64,000 nt of DNA, taken from NCBI RefSeq assembly GCF_000231115.1, contig NW_006889836.1, positions 1 through 64,000 on the forward strand, given 5' to 3'. Both the position numbers and the translations under genes were made by a program. The DNA comes from Vittaforma corneae ATCC 50505 (taxonomy: Eukaryota > Microsporidia > Nosematidae). Positions within the stretch are counted from its first letter, which is position 1. Each line of letters opens with the position of its first letter. Below the pieces are notes generated by a model. It saw nothing but the letters and a program-made list of their open reading frames with translations. It did not search any database and was not told the DNA's origin. Shown one piece after another: positions 9,730 to 19,540 of this stretch.

Positions 9730-12700
9730 ATGGATGAAAAAGTTATCCAAAGCAGTAGTTTAAAGCAAATCATCGACCGAATGTTTCCAGATAAAATCAA
9801 CCCGGACTGTTTGGCACAAGTTCTCCAATCTCTAAAAAGGCAGAGAAAAGTATCGTTGAAAGAGATTGCAGATCTAATTCTTTTTATTGCAGATACCAGC
9901 CATAGAGAGTGGAGCTTAGAGATTATTCTTAAAAGCATTAATGAAACATTCGAAAATATCAACTGGAGAGATGTGTATGAGAAATTCTTCGAAAGCGACC
10001 TGAAGATTTGGAATAAAGAGTATCTTTATACACTTGTTGATTGCTGGGTTTATATAAGTGGCATCATCACGGTCCCATACGAAATATTTTTTAGAAAATG
10101 GAAAAACAGGGAAGATCAGATTGAATTTTTCAAGATTCTGTTGGATTGTGACGAGAAAAGAACGCAAGTATACTCAAACGTATTTTTCGAAAGATTGGTA
10201 ACAAAAGATGATGTGAAAAGTGCAAAATATAAGAAGAGCATTGAGTATGAAAGCAATTTCAACTCGGTTGAGCTCTTTAAGTGTCTAAAGGAGATTGAAG
10301 CCGTTGAGATTGTTAATGTTGTGCGAGACAAGTCTCCAGAATACTGTATTCTAGGTCTTGCATCAGTCCAGCCGTTTTGTGAAGATATACTGGACGAGCT
10401 TCTAGTCCATCTTTCAGAGGGTGTTGCTTCGCAACTTGTATATTACATTCTATTTTCTCGATACAGGACCGTTGTTCTATATTCATTTAAAAGATGCAGT
10501 GGGAAAGTTTTATTAACCAAAATTTTGGACATTCTTCTAGAACACAAAATGCTGCCAGTAATTGCCGAGGTTCCAGAGCCTGCTGATCTGTGCTACGACA
10601 TTATCATTCTGAGCTCACGCAGAGATCATCTGAACCTTGAAATATGGTTGTCAAACTGCCTTAAAAAGAATCCTGTGTCATTTATTAAGTATTTGAGCAA
10701 CAAGCTTTTGAGTACTGTACAGAAAGAGCCCACTGATGATGTTGAGGGACCTGATAAGCGATTCTTGCTTAAAAGCGAATCTGACATGTTTCCTTTTAAT
10801 CGACAGACCATCAACAATGTCCTTAAGATTCTCGAGGGCGTTGTGAAGGATTTGTCAGATGACTGTCTCAATGTCATCAGAGAAATCAAATCTAAAATGA
10901 CCGAAATTAAAGGTCTTGAGAAGCCCAACTACTCTGACAAGGCAACCACATTTATTTCTGAGGTGATTAATTCACAGGTGGATGTTGAAGACTCTGTTGT
11001 CAGGCTTGCCGAGCTGGCCAAGGGTGATGAGTATTCAGTGACGTTTGCAAAGAGGATATTTAGTCTTTTGATAGATAACTACTCAAGTCTATATCGTCTG
11101 CCCAACTCTGATATGCTGGCAATATTCTTAGGTGAATTAATTCGACGAAAAATTTTGTTTAAGCCCTTCTTGAAGGTGATCCTTCAGCTAATAAAGAACT
11201 CCTTGAAATACCCGGAGAATGACCGAGAATACACCTTTGCTTTTAGAATTCTCGAGATATTTTTCAACGACGTGCCCGAATTTTTTCTTGAGATTGAAGA
11301 TATTGAAAATGTTAGGCATGGGCTAATTAAAAAAGACCTGGTTGTTGTTGATGAGGACTCCCAAAGAGAACTAGACTTCGATGAGCTACTGAATATTTTA
11401 TTTAACAAGGAGGAAGACATTTCAGGTGTTGAAAACTTTTTGAGCAAGGAGTTTGAGCAGGCGATTTCAAATATGAAAGTTTCTAACTCTACCATTCCTA
11501 AAAGCCCGAGTCTGTTTGACGAAAATCTTCTATCAAAAAATTTCAATATTAGCTACGGTCAGATAAGCAGATATTTGCTGAAAAACCTGAACACTGATAG
11601 AGCCGAGAATTTCTTGCACATCAACACCAGCCATAAGACACAGTTTTTTGCCTTTTTTGTTCAAAAGGGATTTTCTCTTATAAGACTACTGTTTACATAT
11701 AAATTCAAAGACGAGGTCAAGTATTGTGAACATCTGGGAGCGTTCCTTGGGAAAATTCTTATAAGGAGAGACATTCCAGTACTGCTTGACATTTTTGATT
11801 TTAGAAGCTTCCTATTGAAAAGCATCGAATATCGGCGAATTTCTGTCTCCATTTCGTTCATAGTTAGCTTCCTGAAAGAAGGTAAATATAGCCGCATTTT
11901 CGTTCCATGCAATCCTTGGCTTATGAGTATCATGAACCTGCTTGCCGAACTGCACTGCTGTACTCTTGCCGATATTAGGGTCAAAATATACAGTCTGTAT
12001 TCACATTTTGGACTGAAACTCACATGCAAATCTACATTAAGAATGAGGGAGCATTTAGTCAAGTATGTCATTGAGTTTGATGGAATACTAAAGCAGGTCA
12101 TTGCAGCAGCACTTGATTTTAGTGTACGAGAAATATGCAATAGAATAGTAAAATCATGCTTCACGGTTGCAAAGAGCACAGCAGCGTCATTGTTTAACAA
12201 GATAGGGGGTGAAAATAGATTTTTCCTTTTCAGAAACCTATTGGTAAATCTCACTCGCTCCTTAATTCATATTTCGGCGCAAGAGCCTTTAAAAGCCTCT
12301 ATGTGTGGAAATATCACTCATTTTTTGAAATTGAGTATGAATGAGCTTCCCCTGGAGACAGTCTACAGCATTGTATCGCAGAACCTTCTCATCTGTTGTT
12401 TAATTATTGAAAAGGCTGGAATCACGCATGTAAATGAGACAGTGTCTTCGTTTTATAACGAGCTGTTGTTGCAAGAACCCGCACAGAACGAACGCTTGCT
12501 CTCCGGACTTGATCCCAAAAATTCCCTGCGAATTCTCTCTGAGTCCTGCTTTGTTGAGAAGGTTAATATTCGATCGGTGGAGAACGTCGAGTATCAAGAA
12601 ATTAGAAGCTTTTTGATCCAAATTGGCAAGAAAATGCCTACAAAGAAGAAGGACTACATCTCTGAAGAATGGCATACTCTTTTGGGTTCTAACAGATCAC

Positions 12701-14154
12701 ACGAGTTCAAAAGAATAATATCCGTTATTTCTAATTCTCCTGATCGAGACGAGATGTGCTTGAGCCTGTGTAAGTATCTTGTTGGGCATGCTCTGAAGAC
12801 AAATTGCTCTGAGGAGTACATTTTTGGATTCATTGCTTCTATTTTTGAAATTTCTCCAAAATGTAAACGAGAGGTTGTTGGCTGGTTGATATACTCTGAA
12901 GACTATAAGAAATTTAATATCCCGCTGGTCAAGAAGTTTATTGAATGTGACTTTGTCTGTCTAGAAGAGCTTGACCAATCTCTTTCGAAACTTTTAAAGA
13001 TAGAAGACCAAAAGTTCCTTGATTTTGTTGTTGATCTCTTGGATACACTTATTCTTCAGGACATTAAGCTATGCACAGTCTATGACTTCATTTATACTAT
13101 CGAATCGCTCAACAAGGTGAACGACAATCCAAGGATCTTTGAGTTCTTCAAGAGCATTGAGTCGGGAATGATGAAGTTTCAAGATGGAGCGAATGATTTT
13201 AACATGTTCGATGAGTTTTTGAAAGACCTTCATGCTAATATACCACCTACACAGTATCTATTGCACTTCAGGGAAAAGTACAAAATGGAAAAGGCCAACT
13301 TCAGACTTGCATTCAAGTCGTGCTGGCACCACTTTGTGCTTTATTCGGGCTCGTTTCGTTTCTTTAAAGTTGATGTTCTTGCTGCCTTAGTTCGTGATGA
13401 TTTATTTAATAATTTGAAAGAAAGCCTCAAGTTTCTAGCACAGGCTTATTCCAAAAGTCACTACTTGTTTTTTCTATTTTACTGTAGATTCATTGTAAAG
13501 GTACTTGACTTCATAGACGATAATATTGATAACCGTATTATGGTCTGGAAGATTTTAGAGCTTCTTGCACCATCCAATATTCCAGGATTTGTAGCACAGT
13601 TTATCGAAATTTTAAACCACAACTTCATTGCAAAGTATTTTGAGAGAAATGAGGCATTTTGGATTGCAAAGGAGCTTATTGAGGCTGTCAAGTGGAATGA
13701 AAGTCTTGAGCCCTTGGTTTCTGATTTTGTGACTAAGAATTTTGCGCATCTCAAGAGATTTAGCATATACTTGAGCTTTTTGTGTCCGCAAATGTGTGTA
13801 AATCTCAAAAATATATTTAACCAGTCGAGACCTAAGGTAATCGAAAAGGGAGCCAACTCGTTCTTCAACACGATTTATCTTCTTACGAAGCAGACAAGGC
13901 CCTTTTCCAAGTACTGTGATCTGGTTGATCACCTTTGTGACAATCCAGTCACCAACACACTTGCTATTGAAAGTATAAAGAGCATGATTGATAGAAAGAT
14001 TAGTCTAAGAGAAGTAGTGCTTCTTTTGATGATTAGGTTTTTTGGAAAGAATGTTCCACTAGGTGTGAGGTCTGCCTGCGAGGAGATATTTAAAAGAAAT
14101 GATGTAAGGGAGATTGTGTGTGAATATGAAAATAAGTTTTTTAATAAAATATGA
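9730..14154 (+). CDS. NOT1: CCR4-NOT complex scaffold NOT1
   Basis: The 1,474-aa scaffold of the CCR4-NOT deadenylase. The N-terminal region shows the CNOT1 pattern NINWRDVYEKFFESD (about 75-90). The HEAT region has LEHKMLPVIAEVP followed by LSSRRDHLNLEIWLSNCL (about 275-315), like human ILASRKELVDLEKWLSNNL. The C-terminal SH domain (about 1190-1400) has CWHHFVLYSG, LAPSNIPGFVAQFIEILNHN and LSFLCPQMCVNLKNIF, parallel to human APGFVYAWLELISHR and PPNCIQLRNLI. It is shorter than human CNOT1 (about 2,370 aa) and yeast Not1 (2,108 aa). Start gcccaagATG. It is the longest gene in the window and intact. An EDC4-like decapping scaffold lies at 29.5 kb. Confidence 0.9.
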   Translation: MDEKVIQSSSLKQIIDRMFPDKINPDCLAQVLQSLKRQRKVSLKEIADLILFIADTSHREWSLEIILKSINETFENINWRDVYEKFFESDLKIWNKEYLYTLVDCWVYISGIITVPYEIFFRKWKNREDQIEFFKILLDCDEKRTQVYSNVFFERLVTKDDVKSAKYKKSIEYESNFNSVELFKCLKEIEAVEIVNVVRDKSPEYCILGLASVQPFCEDILDELLVHLSEGVASQLVYYILFSRYRTVVLYSFKRCSGKVLLTKILDILLEHKMLPVIAEVPEPADLCYDIIILSSRRDHLNLEIWLSNCLKKNPVSFIKYLSNKLLSTVQKEPTDDVEGPDKRFLLKSESDMFPFNRQTINNVLKILEGVVKDLSDDCLNVIREIKSKMTEIKGLEKPNYSDKATTFISEVINSQVDVEDSVVRLAELAKGDEYSVTFAKRIFSLLIDNYSSLYRLPNSDMLAIFLGELIRRKILFKPFLKVILQLIKNSLKYPENDREYTFAFRILEIFFNDVPEFFLEIEDIENVRHGLIKKDLVVVDEDSQRELDFDELLNILFNKEEDISGVENFLSKEFEQAISNMKVSNSTIPKSPSLFDENLLSKNFNISYGQISRYLLKNLNTDRAENFLHINTSHKTQFFAFFVQKGFSLIRLLFTYKFKDEVKYCEHLGAFLGKILIRRDIPVLLDIFDFRSFLLKSIEYRRISVSISFIVSFLKEGKYSRIFVPCNPWLMSIMNLLAELHCCTLADIRVKIYSLYSHFGLKLTCKSTLRMREHLVKYVIEFDGILKQVIAAALDFSVREICNRIVKSCFTVAKSTAASLFNKIGGENRFFLFRNLLVNLTRSLIHISAQEPLKASMCGNITHFLKLSMNELPLETVYSIVSQNLLICCLIIEKAGITHVNETVSSFYNELLLQEPAQNERLLSGLDPKNSLRILSESCFVEKVNIRSVENVEYQEIRSFLIQIGKKMPTKKKDYISEEWHTLLGSNRSHEFKRIISVISNSPDRDEMCLSLCKYLVGHALKTNCSEEYIFGFIASIFEISPKCKREVVGWLIYSEDYKKFNIPLVKKFIECDFVCLEELDQSLSKLLKIEDQKFLDFVVDLLDTLILQDIKLCTVYDFIYTIESLNKVNDNPRIFEFFKSIESGMMKFQDGANDFNMFDEFLKDLHANIPPTQYLLHFREKYKMEKANFRLAFKSCWHHFVLYSGSFRFFKVDVLAALVRDDLFNNLKESLKFLAQAYSKSHYLFFLFYCRFIVKVLDFIDDNIDNRIMVWKILELLAPSNIPGFVAQFIEILNHNFIAKYFERNEAFWIAKELIEAVKWNESLEPLVSDFVTKNFAHLKRFSIYLSFLCPQMCVNLKNIFNQSRPKVIEKGANSFFNTIYLLTKQTRPFSKYCDLVDHLCDNPVTNTLAIESIKSMIDRKISLREVVLLLMIRFFGKNVPLGVRSACEEIFKRNDVREIVCEYENKFFNKI

Positions 14155-14227
14155 AACCATGCAGGCTTTTTATTGATTTTATCATTTATAGCCAGTTTCC
14201 TTTATAATATTTAGCATATGAGCACAG

Positions 14228-14494
14228 CTATTTATTCATGTCGATTTCATCCAGCTCAAAACTGTCATTTCTTCTTTGAAATAAAATTGAAACATCCTTG
14301 TCTATGTTTTTCACCAAATCAACATATGTTTCAAAGCTTATCGGAATTCGTGTTTTCTGGAAATGGGAAATCACCCTCTCTTCTATAGTACTGTATTTGC
14401 TGTTGTTAACTGTTTTTAGTATGCACATTGCGTCGACTGTCTGCTTATCACAAATTTTTCGGATCAAATTTTCTTTTGAACTTTGCTCGTTCAT
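14228..14494 (-). CDS. PDCD5: PDCD5/TFAR19-family protein
   Basis: Small helical protein of 88 aa (human 125 aa). The three-helix core reads LIRKICDKQTVDAMCILK, then the YSTIEERVISHFQ helix, and ends with VSILFQRRNDSF plus an acidic tail, matching the family ending VKFNRRK..DSDEDD. Family members bind DNA weakly and modulate TIP60 and the CCT chaperonin in animals; yeast and archaeal members are small basic proteins. The convergent neighbour is NOT1, whose stop is 73 nt away. The start follows CCCAA. The N-terminal extension of human PDCD5 is missing. Confidence 0.75.
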   Translation of the reverse strand: MNEQSSKENLIRKICDKQTVDAMCILKTVNNSKYSTIEERVISHFQKTRIPISFETYVDLVKNIDKDVSILFQRRNDSFELDEIDMNK

Positions 14495-14786
14495 TTGGGC
14501 TGGAATACTGGTCGTTCAAAAATTTCTTTGGATGAAAAGTGCTTTGCCTCAAAGCTTAGTTAAGCAAACATGATCAGTACAGCTAAAAGAAAGCAAATAT
14601 TTATAGAAAATGCTTGTTGTAATAAAAGCAGATTTATTGTTTTGCTGGTGCTCCATGCATAGATGAAATCAAAAAATGGATGCTAAGCCATATGCTTGTC
14701 ATCCAGAGCTACACTCGGAACCAGTCTTTTGATCAATAAACCAGTTCCCTTGCGCATTTTAGCTATCCATAAAATAGAATATTACT

Positions 14787-16307
14787 TTATTGTTCCGTAC
14801 CCTTGCTGCCCTGGTTTATAGACTTTCCAGCAAGAATTATTTCATCACACATAAGCAGATTGATTGTTGTAATAACTGCGTTGGTAATACAACTATTCAC
14901 CACTTTGATATTCTCCACAACATTCTGGTCAGGCTCATTTTCTCTAAATAACCTTACTAATTCTTCATTGATGTTCTTATCATCATTTCTCAGCAGTGTC
15001 TTGATAAGGCCCTCAAACGCTCTTGATAAAATTTTGTAGCCTACAGCATCAGAATGATGCACATTCTGCATTTTCTCATTGAGTGTAGTTATAATACTTT
15101 TGTAGAGATCAATACCGCCATAGATACAGCATTTTGTTTGAATGGCAATGGCAAGCGAGTTGACTGTGCCTTTGATGCTCCTGCTTATTCTTTCATAGTC
15201 TGAATCACCTCTCAGAAGAATTGTGCATGAGCCCTTGAGAGGAGTGCCTTCAATAAATGTATACTTGTTCTCGTTTATTGTTTTTACCGTTACTTTCTGG
15301 CAGAATCCAAGGTTTTCTTTACAAAGCTGTGAAACTTGAGTAACCAGCTTGCCACCACACATGTTTACAAGTCTTTCTAAGTTTCTTCTCTTGGCTCTTC
15401 TTAGTGCCAGCACGCCAGCATTTGCCAGTATTTCTAATGAATATGGATCAATGCCCTTTTCATTTATTAAAACAAGGGCTTTGCCCTCTCTCTTCAAGGT
15501 ATTGGCCAGATCGGCTATCTTTTTAGCCTTTTCAGCGATAAATTCTCTCTCACTCAAAGCCAACTGTTCTCTTTGCTGTGCTGAACTATAGCAGAACTCT
15601 GCATTTACTTCTGGCTTCTCATATTCCAGTGACATATTGGCTGTCAATACACACACATTCTCAACATGCGTCGGCATTGTATAGTGTCTGCCGCCATGAT
15701 CAAGAACTAGCCCGTCGACAAAGATTGAATCGGCGATATCACCTTCTTCCATTTTGAGGATTTCTATCATATTCGTGTCGAAGGATCGATTGAGACTGGC
15801 CATGGCCTTTAAAACAATATCAACCAGAAACCCCGGATTTCTTACTTTAGTACTGAGGGAAGTAAAGACCAATTGCCTCAATGTCTTGTCGGATAATGGA
15901 ACTGCGCTATTTTGTATCAACTCGGATACATCCTTAAGAGCCAGCTGTAACGAATTGATTACCAGAGGAAGCGATGTGCCTTCACAGTAATACTTGTATG
16001 CTTCCTTAAAACATTCACAGGCGAGTAAAATAAAAGCAATAGTACCATCGCCATTACTATTGTATAGCGATGATGCAGTTCGGGTAATTAGAATTGACGT
16101 AGGATGGGTGAACTGGATATCTTTGCATAGCGAATTGCCATCCTTGGTGAGATTCAATTGCTGGCCACCGCTCAAAAGGGCCTTTACAGAGCCATTAGGA
16201 CCAAACATTGGACCAAAAAGCTCCGCCAATTGCGAACAACAGATATTGTTTATTGCGATTGCCTGTCCTGACTGTGTGACCTGTGCTTCCGACGATGTTG
16301 ACTCCAT
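14787..16307 (-). CDS. CCT6: CCT chaperonin subunit zeta (CCT6)
   Basis: Group II chaperonin subunit that folds actin, tubulin and WD proteins. It is a full-length 506 aa. Nucleotide motifs are LTKDGN near residue 54 and GDGT near 85 (GDGTI rather than GDGTT). Zeta-specific strings include GLVLDHGGRHYTMP, LEYEKPEVNAEF, INEKGIDPYSLE and LRRAKRRNLERL, nearly identical to human CCT6. The second equatorial motif reads CCIYGGIDLYKS where human has the GAGA loop, a visible divergence. The start follows CCC directly (cccATGG) with AAATTTT upstream at about 16318-16324. CCT2 is at 53.4 kb. Confidence 0.93.
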   Translation of the reverse strand: MESTSSEAQVTQSGQAIAINNICCSQLAELFGPMFGPNGSVKALLSGGQQLNLTKDGNSLCKDIQFTHPTSILITRTASSLYNSNGDGTIAFILLACECFKEAYKYYCEGTSLPLVINSLQLALKDVSELIQNSAVPLSDKTLRQLVFTSLSTKVRNPGFLVDIVLKAMASLNRSFDTNMIEILKMEEGDIADSIFVDGLVLDHGGRHYTMPTHVENVCVLTANMSLEYEKPEVNAEFCYSSAQQREQLALSEREFIAEKAKKIADLANTLKREGKALVLINEKGIDPYSLEILANAGVLALRRAKRRNLERLVNMCGGKLVTQVSQLCKENLGFCQKVTVKTINENKYTFIEGTPLKGSCTILLRGDSDYERISRSIKGTVNSLAIAIQTKCCIYGGIDLYKSIITTLNEKMQNVHHSDAVGYKILSRAFEGLIKTLLRNDDKNINEELVRLFRENEPDQNVVENIKVVNSCITNAVITTINLLMCDEIILAGKSINQGSKGTEQ

Positions 16308-16708
16308 GGGTACTCTAAAATTTTTATTTTAGAAGAAAGAAGATCGGCGTGCTTTACTCTGATCTACAGTATTCTATATTTTATAATATGCCATCTTGCC
16401 GGCTAGTAAGAAAATATTTGGACAGCAGCCACTATTCATTTGCTAATATCTTAATAAAAAGAACAACTTCACTTTACAGATATGCCTGTGCATTCTAGCC
16501 AAGATATTTTTAAAAACCTATAAAGTTTCTGTGGCGGCTACTTCACCATTGCCCATCCGATATGCTCTTTCTTTTAAATAATTATATTTGTATAAATCTT
16601 AATGTTGTAATATTATATTTTGATTCAATATGAAACTGAAACACTGGTGCAAATATTGAACGGCTCAGTGCTATGTCTATAATCAAAATCGTTTTATTTT
16701 CAGCCCCA
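16308..16708. other. Shared 5' region of CCT6 (-) and the 305-aa gene (+)
   Basis: About 400 bp between divergent starts. The CCT6 side has CCC and AAATTTT close to its ATG; the rightward gene has TTTTATTTTCAGCCCCA. No further gene is seen. Confidence 0.45.
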
Positions 16709-17626
16709 ATGAAAGTTAAAGTCGTGGGAGATATAGACGGCTTTGCTATCGTCTCATTAAGGGAGCACATTTCCTCTTTGGGATTGAATGCAGCGATTGA
16801 AGTCGTAGATTGCAATGAAAGTACATTTGACGATATTCTCGAAATTCAGATCGCTAGGAGAGATGAGAAGGCTTCATTTTTCTGTGCAAAATTGGACACC
16901 AGCGGCAGTTTCAAGCCGGAGGATCTGAATCAATTAGTACTAAAGTGCTGTGGGTACAAAAAGACAGCTTTAAGTGGGTTGACTGTTAAAGACGCTAACA
17001 ATAATAAAATAAAGCCAACCATCCAAATATTTTCTAACATTACATTGAACGGCAGTCTTCCCGACAATCTGGAATACTCAAAATCCACACTTCAAGAATA
17101 TAAACAATCTCTGGTCAAGCAGAGAATCTACTTTGACTCTGAAATCCTAAGCTCAATACTTCCAAGCACAAGCATCTGTTTCAAGAGCAATGGTCAGTCC
17201 TTTGAACTGCTTTTCGAAAATTCAGTATGCCTCGTACGGTTCACTCCTACAACAATCCCAACATCCCTAGATTTCATATTGGATCGAACTGTCAACGATA
17301 ATCTTTTGAAGCATATGAAAATCAGAAAAAGCCATCCCGTTTTTGATGATTTTATAACTGGAAAGGTTGAAAATATCGTATTTAATAAGAAGCGCTATAA
17401 AAGAATAAAGGAGAATAGAAAAGACATGGAAGACCTCGTTAATTTTATAGAGCATGCCCCAAAGTTTCAAGATTCAAGAGATGGCATAATTAATGAATTG
17501 AGGGAGTTTATATATGAAAACTATCCACCCGAGTATATTCATAAATACCAGTATTTGGAAGTATACAAAAGCAAAGCTCTAAAAATCAGAAACAGAAACA
17601 GCCTGAAGAGATTTTCCGAACTATGA
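16709..17626 (+). CDS. Uncharacterised 305-aa protein
   Basis: I do not recognise this family. It is soluble, with no signal peptide or membrane segment. It opens with a short beta-rich stretch (MKVKVVGDIDGFAIVSLREH), has a central hydrophobic-strand region, and a basic, helical C-terminus (FNKKRYKRIKENRKD near 230-245, then KALKIRNRNSLKRFSEL at the end). The start is taken at 16709 because the ATG follows AGCCCCA; the frame is open a further 12 codons upstream but without the motif. It is divergent from CCT6. MED31 follows 146 nt downstream on the same strand. Confidence 0.7.
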   Translation: MKVKVVGDIDGFAIVSLREHISSLGLNAAIEVVDCNESTFDDILEIQIARRDEKASFFCAKLDTSGSFKPEDLNQLVLKCCGYKKTALSGLTVKDANNNKIKPTIQIFSNITLNGSLPDNLEYSKSTLQEYKQSLVKQRIYFDSEILSSILPSTSICFKSNGQSFELLFENSVCLVRFTPTTIPTSLDFILDRTVNDNLLKHMKIRKSHPVFDDFITGKVENIVFNKKRYKRIKENRKDMEDLVNFIEHAPKFQDSRDGIINELREFIYENYPPEYIHKYQYLEVYKSKALKIRNRNSLKRFSEL

Positions 17627-17772
17627 TTGGCCTGCAGTTCTGCAACATTTGCAAACTAATATGAGCGCACCGATTCCAAATAGCACTAAGTATTGCTAAC
17701 ACACCACCCAGCACTGCTCGGGAACCTTCCTAGTAGTCACTACCAAATAATGGATTTTGTATTTCTTTACCC

Positions 17773-18063
17773 ATGAAGAGCATCTTTGAGAAAGACTTGG
17801 AGTTTATACAGCTCCTCTGCAATCCAGAATATCTAAAGTGGCTACACAATGAAAGATACTTTGAGAGAAGCGACTTCAGGGAATATTTGAGGTATCTTGA
17901 ATATTTCAAGGACACCAAGTACTCAAAATTTCTCATGTATCCCCAATGTATTGCCATTTTAGATATTCTGAACAGTGAAAAGGCATTTGATTTCCTTTCA
18001 AACGACAAATTCTATTCAAAATTGGACGAGAGTCAGCAGCAAATGTGGAGATTTCGATATTGA
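17773..18063 (+). CDS. MED31: Mediator complex subunit 31 (MED31/Soh1)
   Basis: RNA polymerase II Mediator middle-module subunit. The 96-aa sequence is nearly the whole conserved core: FEKDLEFIQLLCNPEYLKWL, YFERSDFREYLRYLEYFKD, and KYSKFLMYPQCIAILDIL, which match the highly conserved LANPxYLxxLA, YLKYLxYWK and KYPxCLxxLELL blocks. The start follows ACCC directly (cccATG). It is intact and normal in length for the core domain, lacking only the variable tails of larger orthologues. Confidence 0.95.
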   Translation: MKSIFEKDLEFIQLLCNPEYLKWLHNERYFERSDFREYLRYLEYFKDTKYSKFLMYPQCIAILDILNSEKAFDFLSNDKFYSKLDESQQQMWRFRY

Positions 18064-18226
18064 GATGCCTGGCCGACCTAAGCTTTTGCTGGAAAGTGAC
18101 TAAGACTACTAGTGGACTACTTAAAGAATGCACAATAAAAAGTAAATATAATAAGGTAAATTCAAGTATTCAACTTATGTTTCATTAACACAGTAGTTCA
18201 ATTGCTACATGTATTTAATTACTTTT

Positions 18227-18460
18227 CTATCCTCCTCTCAATGCTAAAACCATGTGTATTACATTTCCTGATGATATTTTGTATGATGAGAGTGTTTCTG
18301 TGTCATTTCCAAGAATCTTGCCATTGCAAACCAGCCTTTGCTGCTCAGGAGGAATCAGCTCAAGCTCGCAAATTTTATTTTTAAACTCTAGAATGGTTGC
18401 AGAACTGTCAATTTCAATTGCTTTGTCCTTTCCTGTTAGGCTTTTGAACTTTAGATGCAT
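18227..18460 (-). CDS. RUB1: Ubiquitin-like modifier, NEDD8/Rub1 type, mature form
   Basis: A 77-aa ubiquitin fold: SLTGKDKAIEID, IPPEQQRLVCNGKILGND, LSSYKI, IHMVLALRGG. The ending ALRGG is like NEDD8 (ALRGG), not ubiquitin (RLRGG); the Ala before LRGG is what NEDD8 E1 reads. The frame stops right after the second Gly, so no precursor processing would be needed. The start follows CCCC. If NEDD8, it would activate cullin ligases. A divergent ubiquitin is the alternative; the identity between the two depends on few positions. It is convergent with MED31. Confidence 0.75.
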   Translation of the reverse strand: MHLKFKSLTGKDKAIEIDSSATILEFKNKICELELIPPEQQRLVCNGKILGNDTETLSSYKISSGNVIHMVLALRGG

Positions 18461-18754
18461 GGGGCTTGTTTAGCCAATTTACTTAAGAAGAATTGAAAAG
18501 ACAAAGCTGTAACAAAATAAATAAAGTTACAATTGAATTGAAATACATGGGCTGGCAAAATGCACAGTTATATTCGCCAGACTATTAGGAATGGCATATC
18601 CATGGAGGAATGCATGATTATATGCATTGATATGGTGTGCATTTAACTAACATAACGCCATGTGGCCCACAGGCAATAGCTCTGTAATTGAATATATCCT
18701 CGAGCCCAATCTTTTACAAATACCTTTAAACAATAACTGTGTAGACAAAATACA

Positions 18755-18834
18755 TAGTGTGAAGGGGATTCGAACCCCTGCCATTACTGACTGGAGCCTA
18801 ATTCCAGCGCCTTAGACCACTCGGCCATCACACT
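18755..18834 (-). tRNA. tRNA-Leu (anticodon TAG)
   Basis: 80 nt with a long class II variable arm. Acceptor AGTGTGA pairs with TCACACT. The anticodon loop ATTAGGC between CTGGA and TCCAG gives TAG. The T arm is AGGGG-TTCGAAT-CCCCT. No intron. Confidence 0.93.
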
Positions 18835-19015
18835 GCAAAAGTACATTTTCTATTTTGTTCACCTTACATTCATTCGGTTTCACTCAATTTCTGATTCTTC
18901 TCCACAGCAAATATTTGCACAGATGCTAACAGCCAATAAGGTGCAAAAGCAATAATGCGGACTCCCACAATCCTTTGTTTATTGAACAATTTTTGTGTTT
19001 TTATTACCCTGCTAA

Positions 19016-19337
19016 ATGCAACTTATTAACAATTCTGAAAGTAATTCTCAAAAGAGCACAAAATGTCTGATTTGTAATGAAAATATAAACGACTTGATGC
19101 CTCAGCACATTTGCATTCCTAAGAAAAGCATAAATTCAAATAGCATCACAATTGAGGGCAGCATCAGCCAAATATCAAATTATCAGAATCTTTTAACGTT
19201 TCCGTTCTACGAGGAAATAAAGAGAATTTGGCTAGCTGATAACAAAAAAAAACAATGAAAAAATATGCGGAGACGAATACAAGACAGAAACTAACCAGGA
19301 AGACTTTTCATTTAGTCCCTACGATAATTTCTTCTGA
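19016..19337 (+). CDS. Small zinc-binding orphan protein, probably frameshifted
   Basis: The first frame encodes 80 aa (stop at 19258) with a putative zinc knuckle CLICNENINDLMPQHIC near residues 18-34 (C-x2-C, then H-x-C), otherwise polar. It follows ACCC at -10. The frame ends just past a run of nine A (19244-19252); with eight A it would run on about 25 codons in acidic, coding-like sequence to a TGA at 19335-19337. I therefore give the span to 19337. Function unknown. Confidence 0.5.
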
Positions 19338-19540
19338 GCGAAGTCATTGCTAAAAAGATAGATTTTAAAACATGCAATAAAGATCCAATAAGCTTAATAT
19401 CAGTGCAGAAAATAAACAGCTTACTGATTTAGTGGTAAGTAAGCGGCAATGGTGTTTATTTTATTTATGGCATTTACAGCATCCATCAAGCGGCATCGCA
19501 ACTTCAACTACCCAATTTATTCAACAGTTGGTGTATACAA

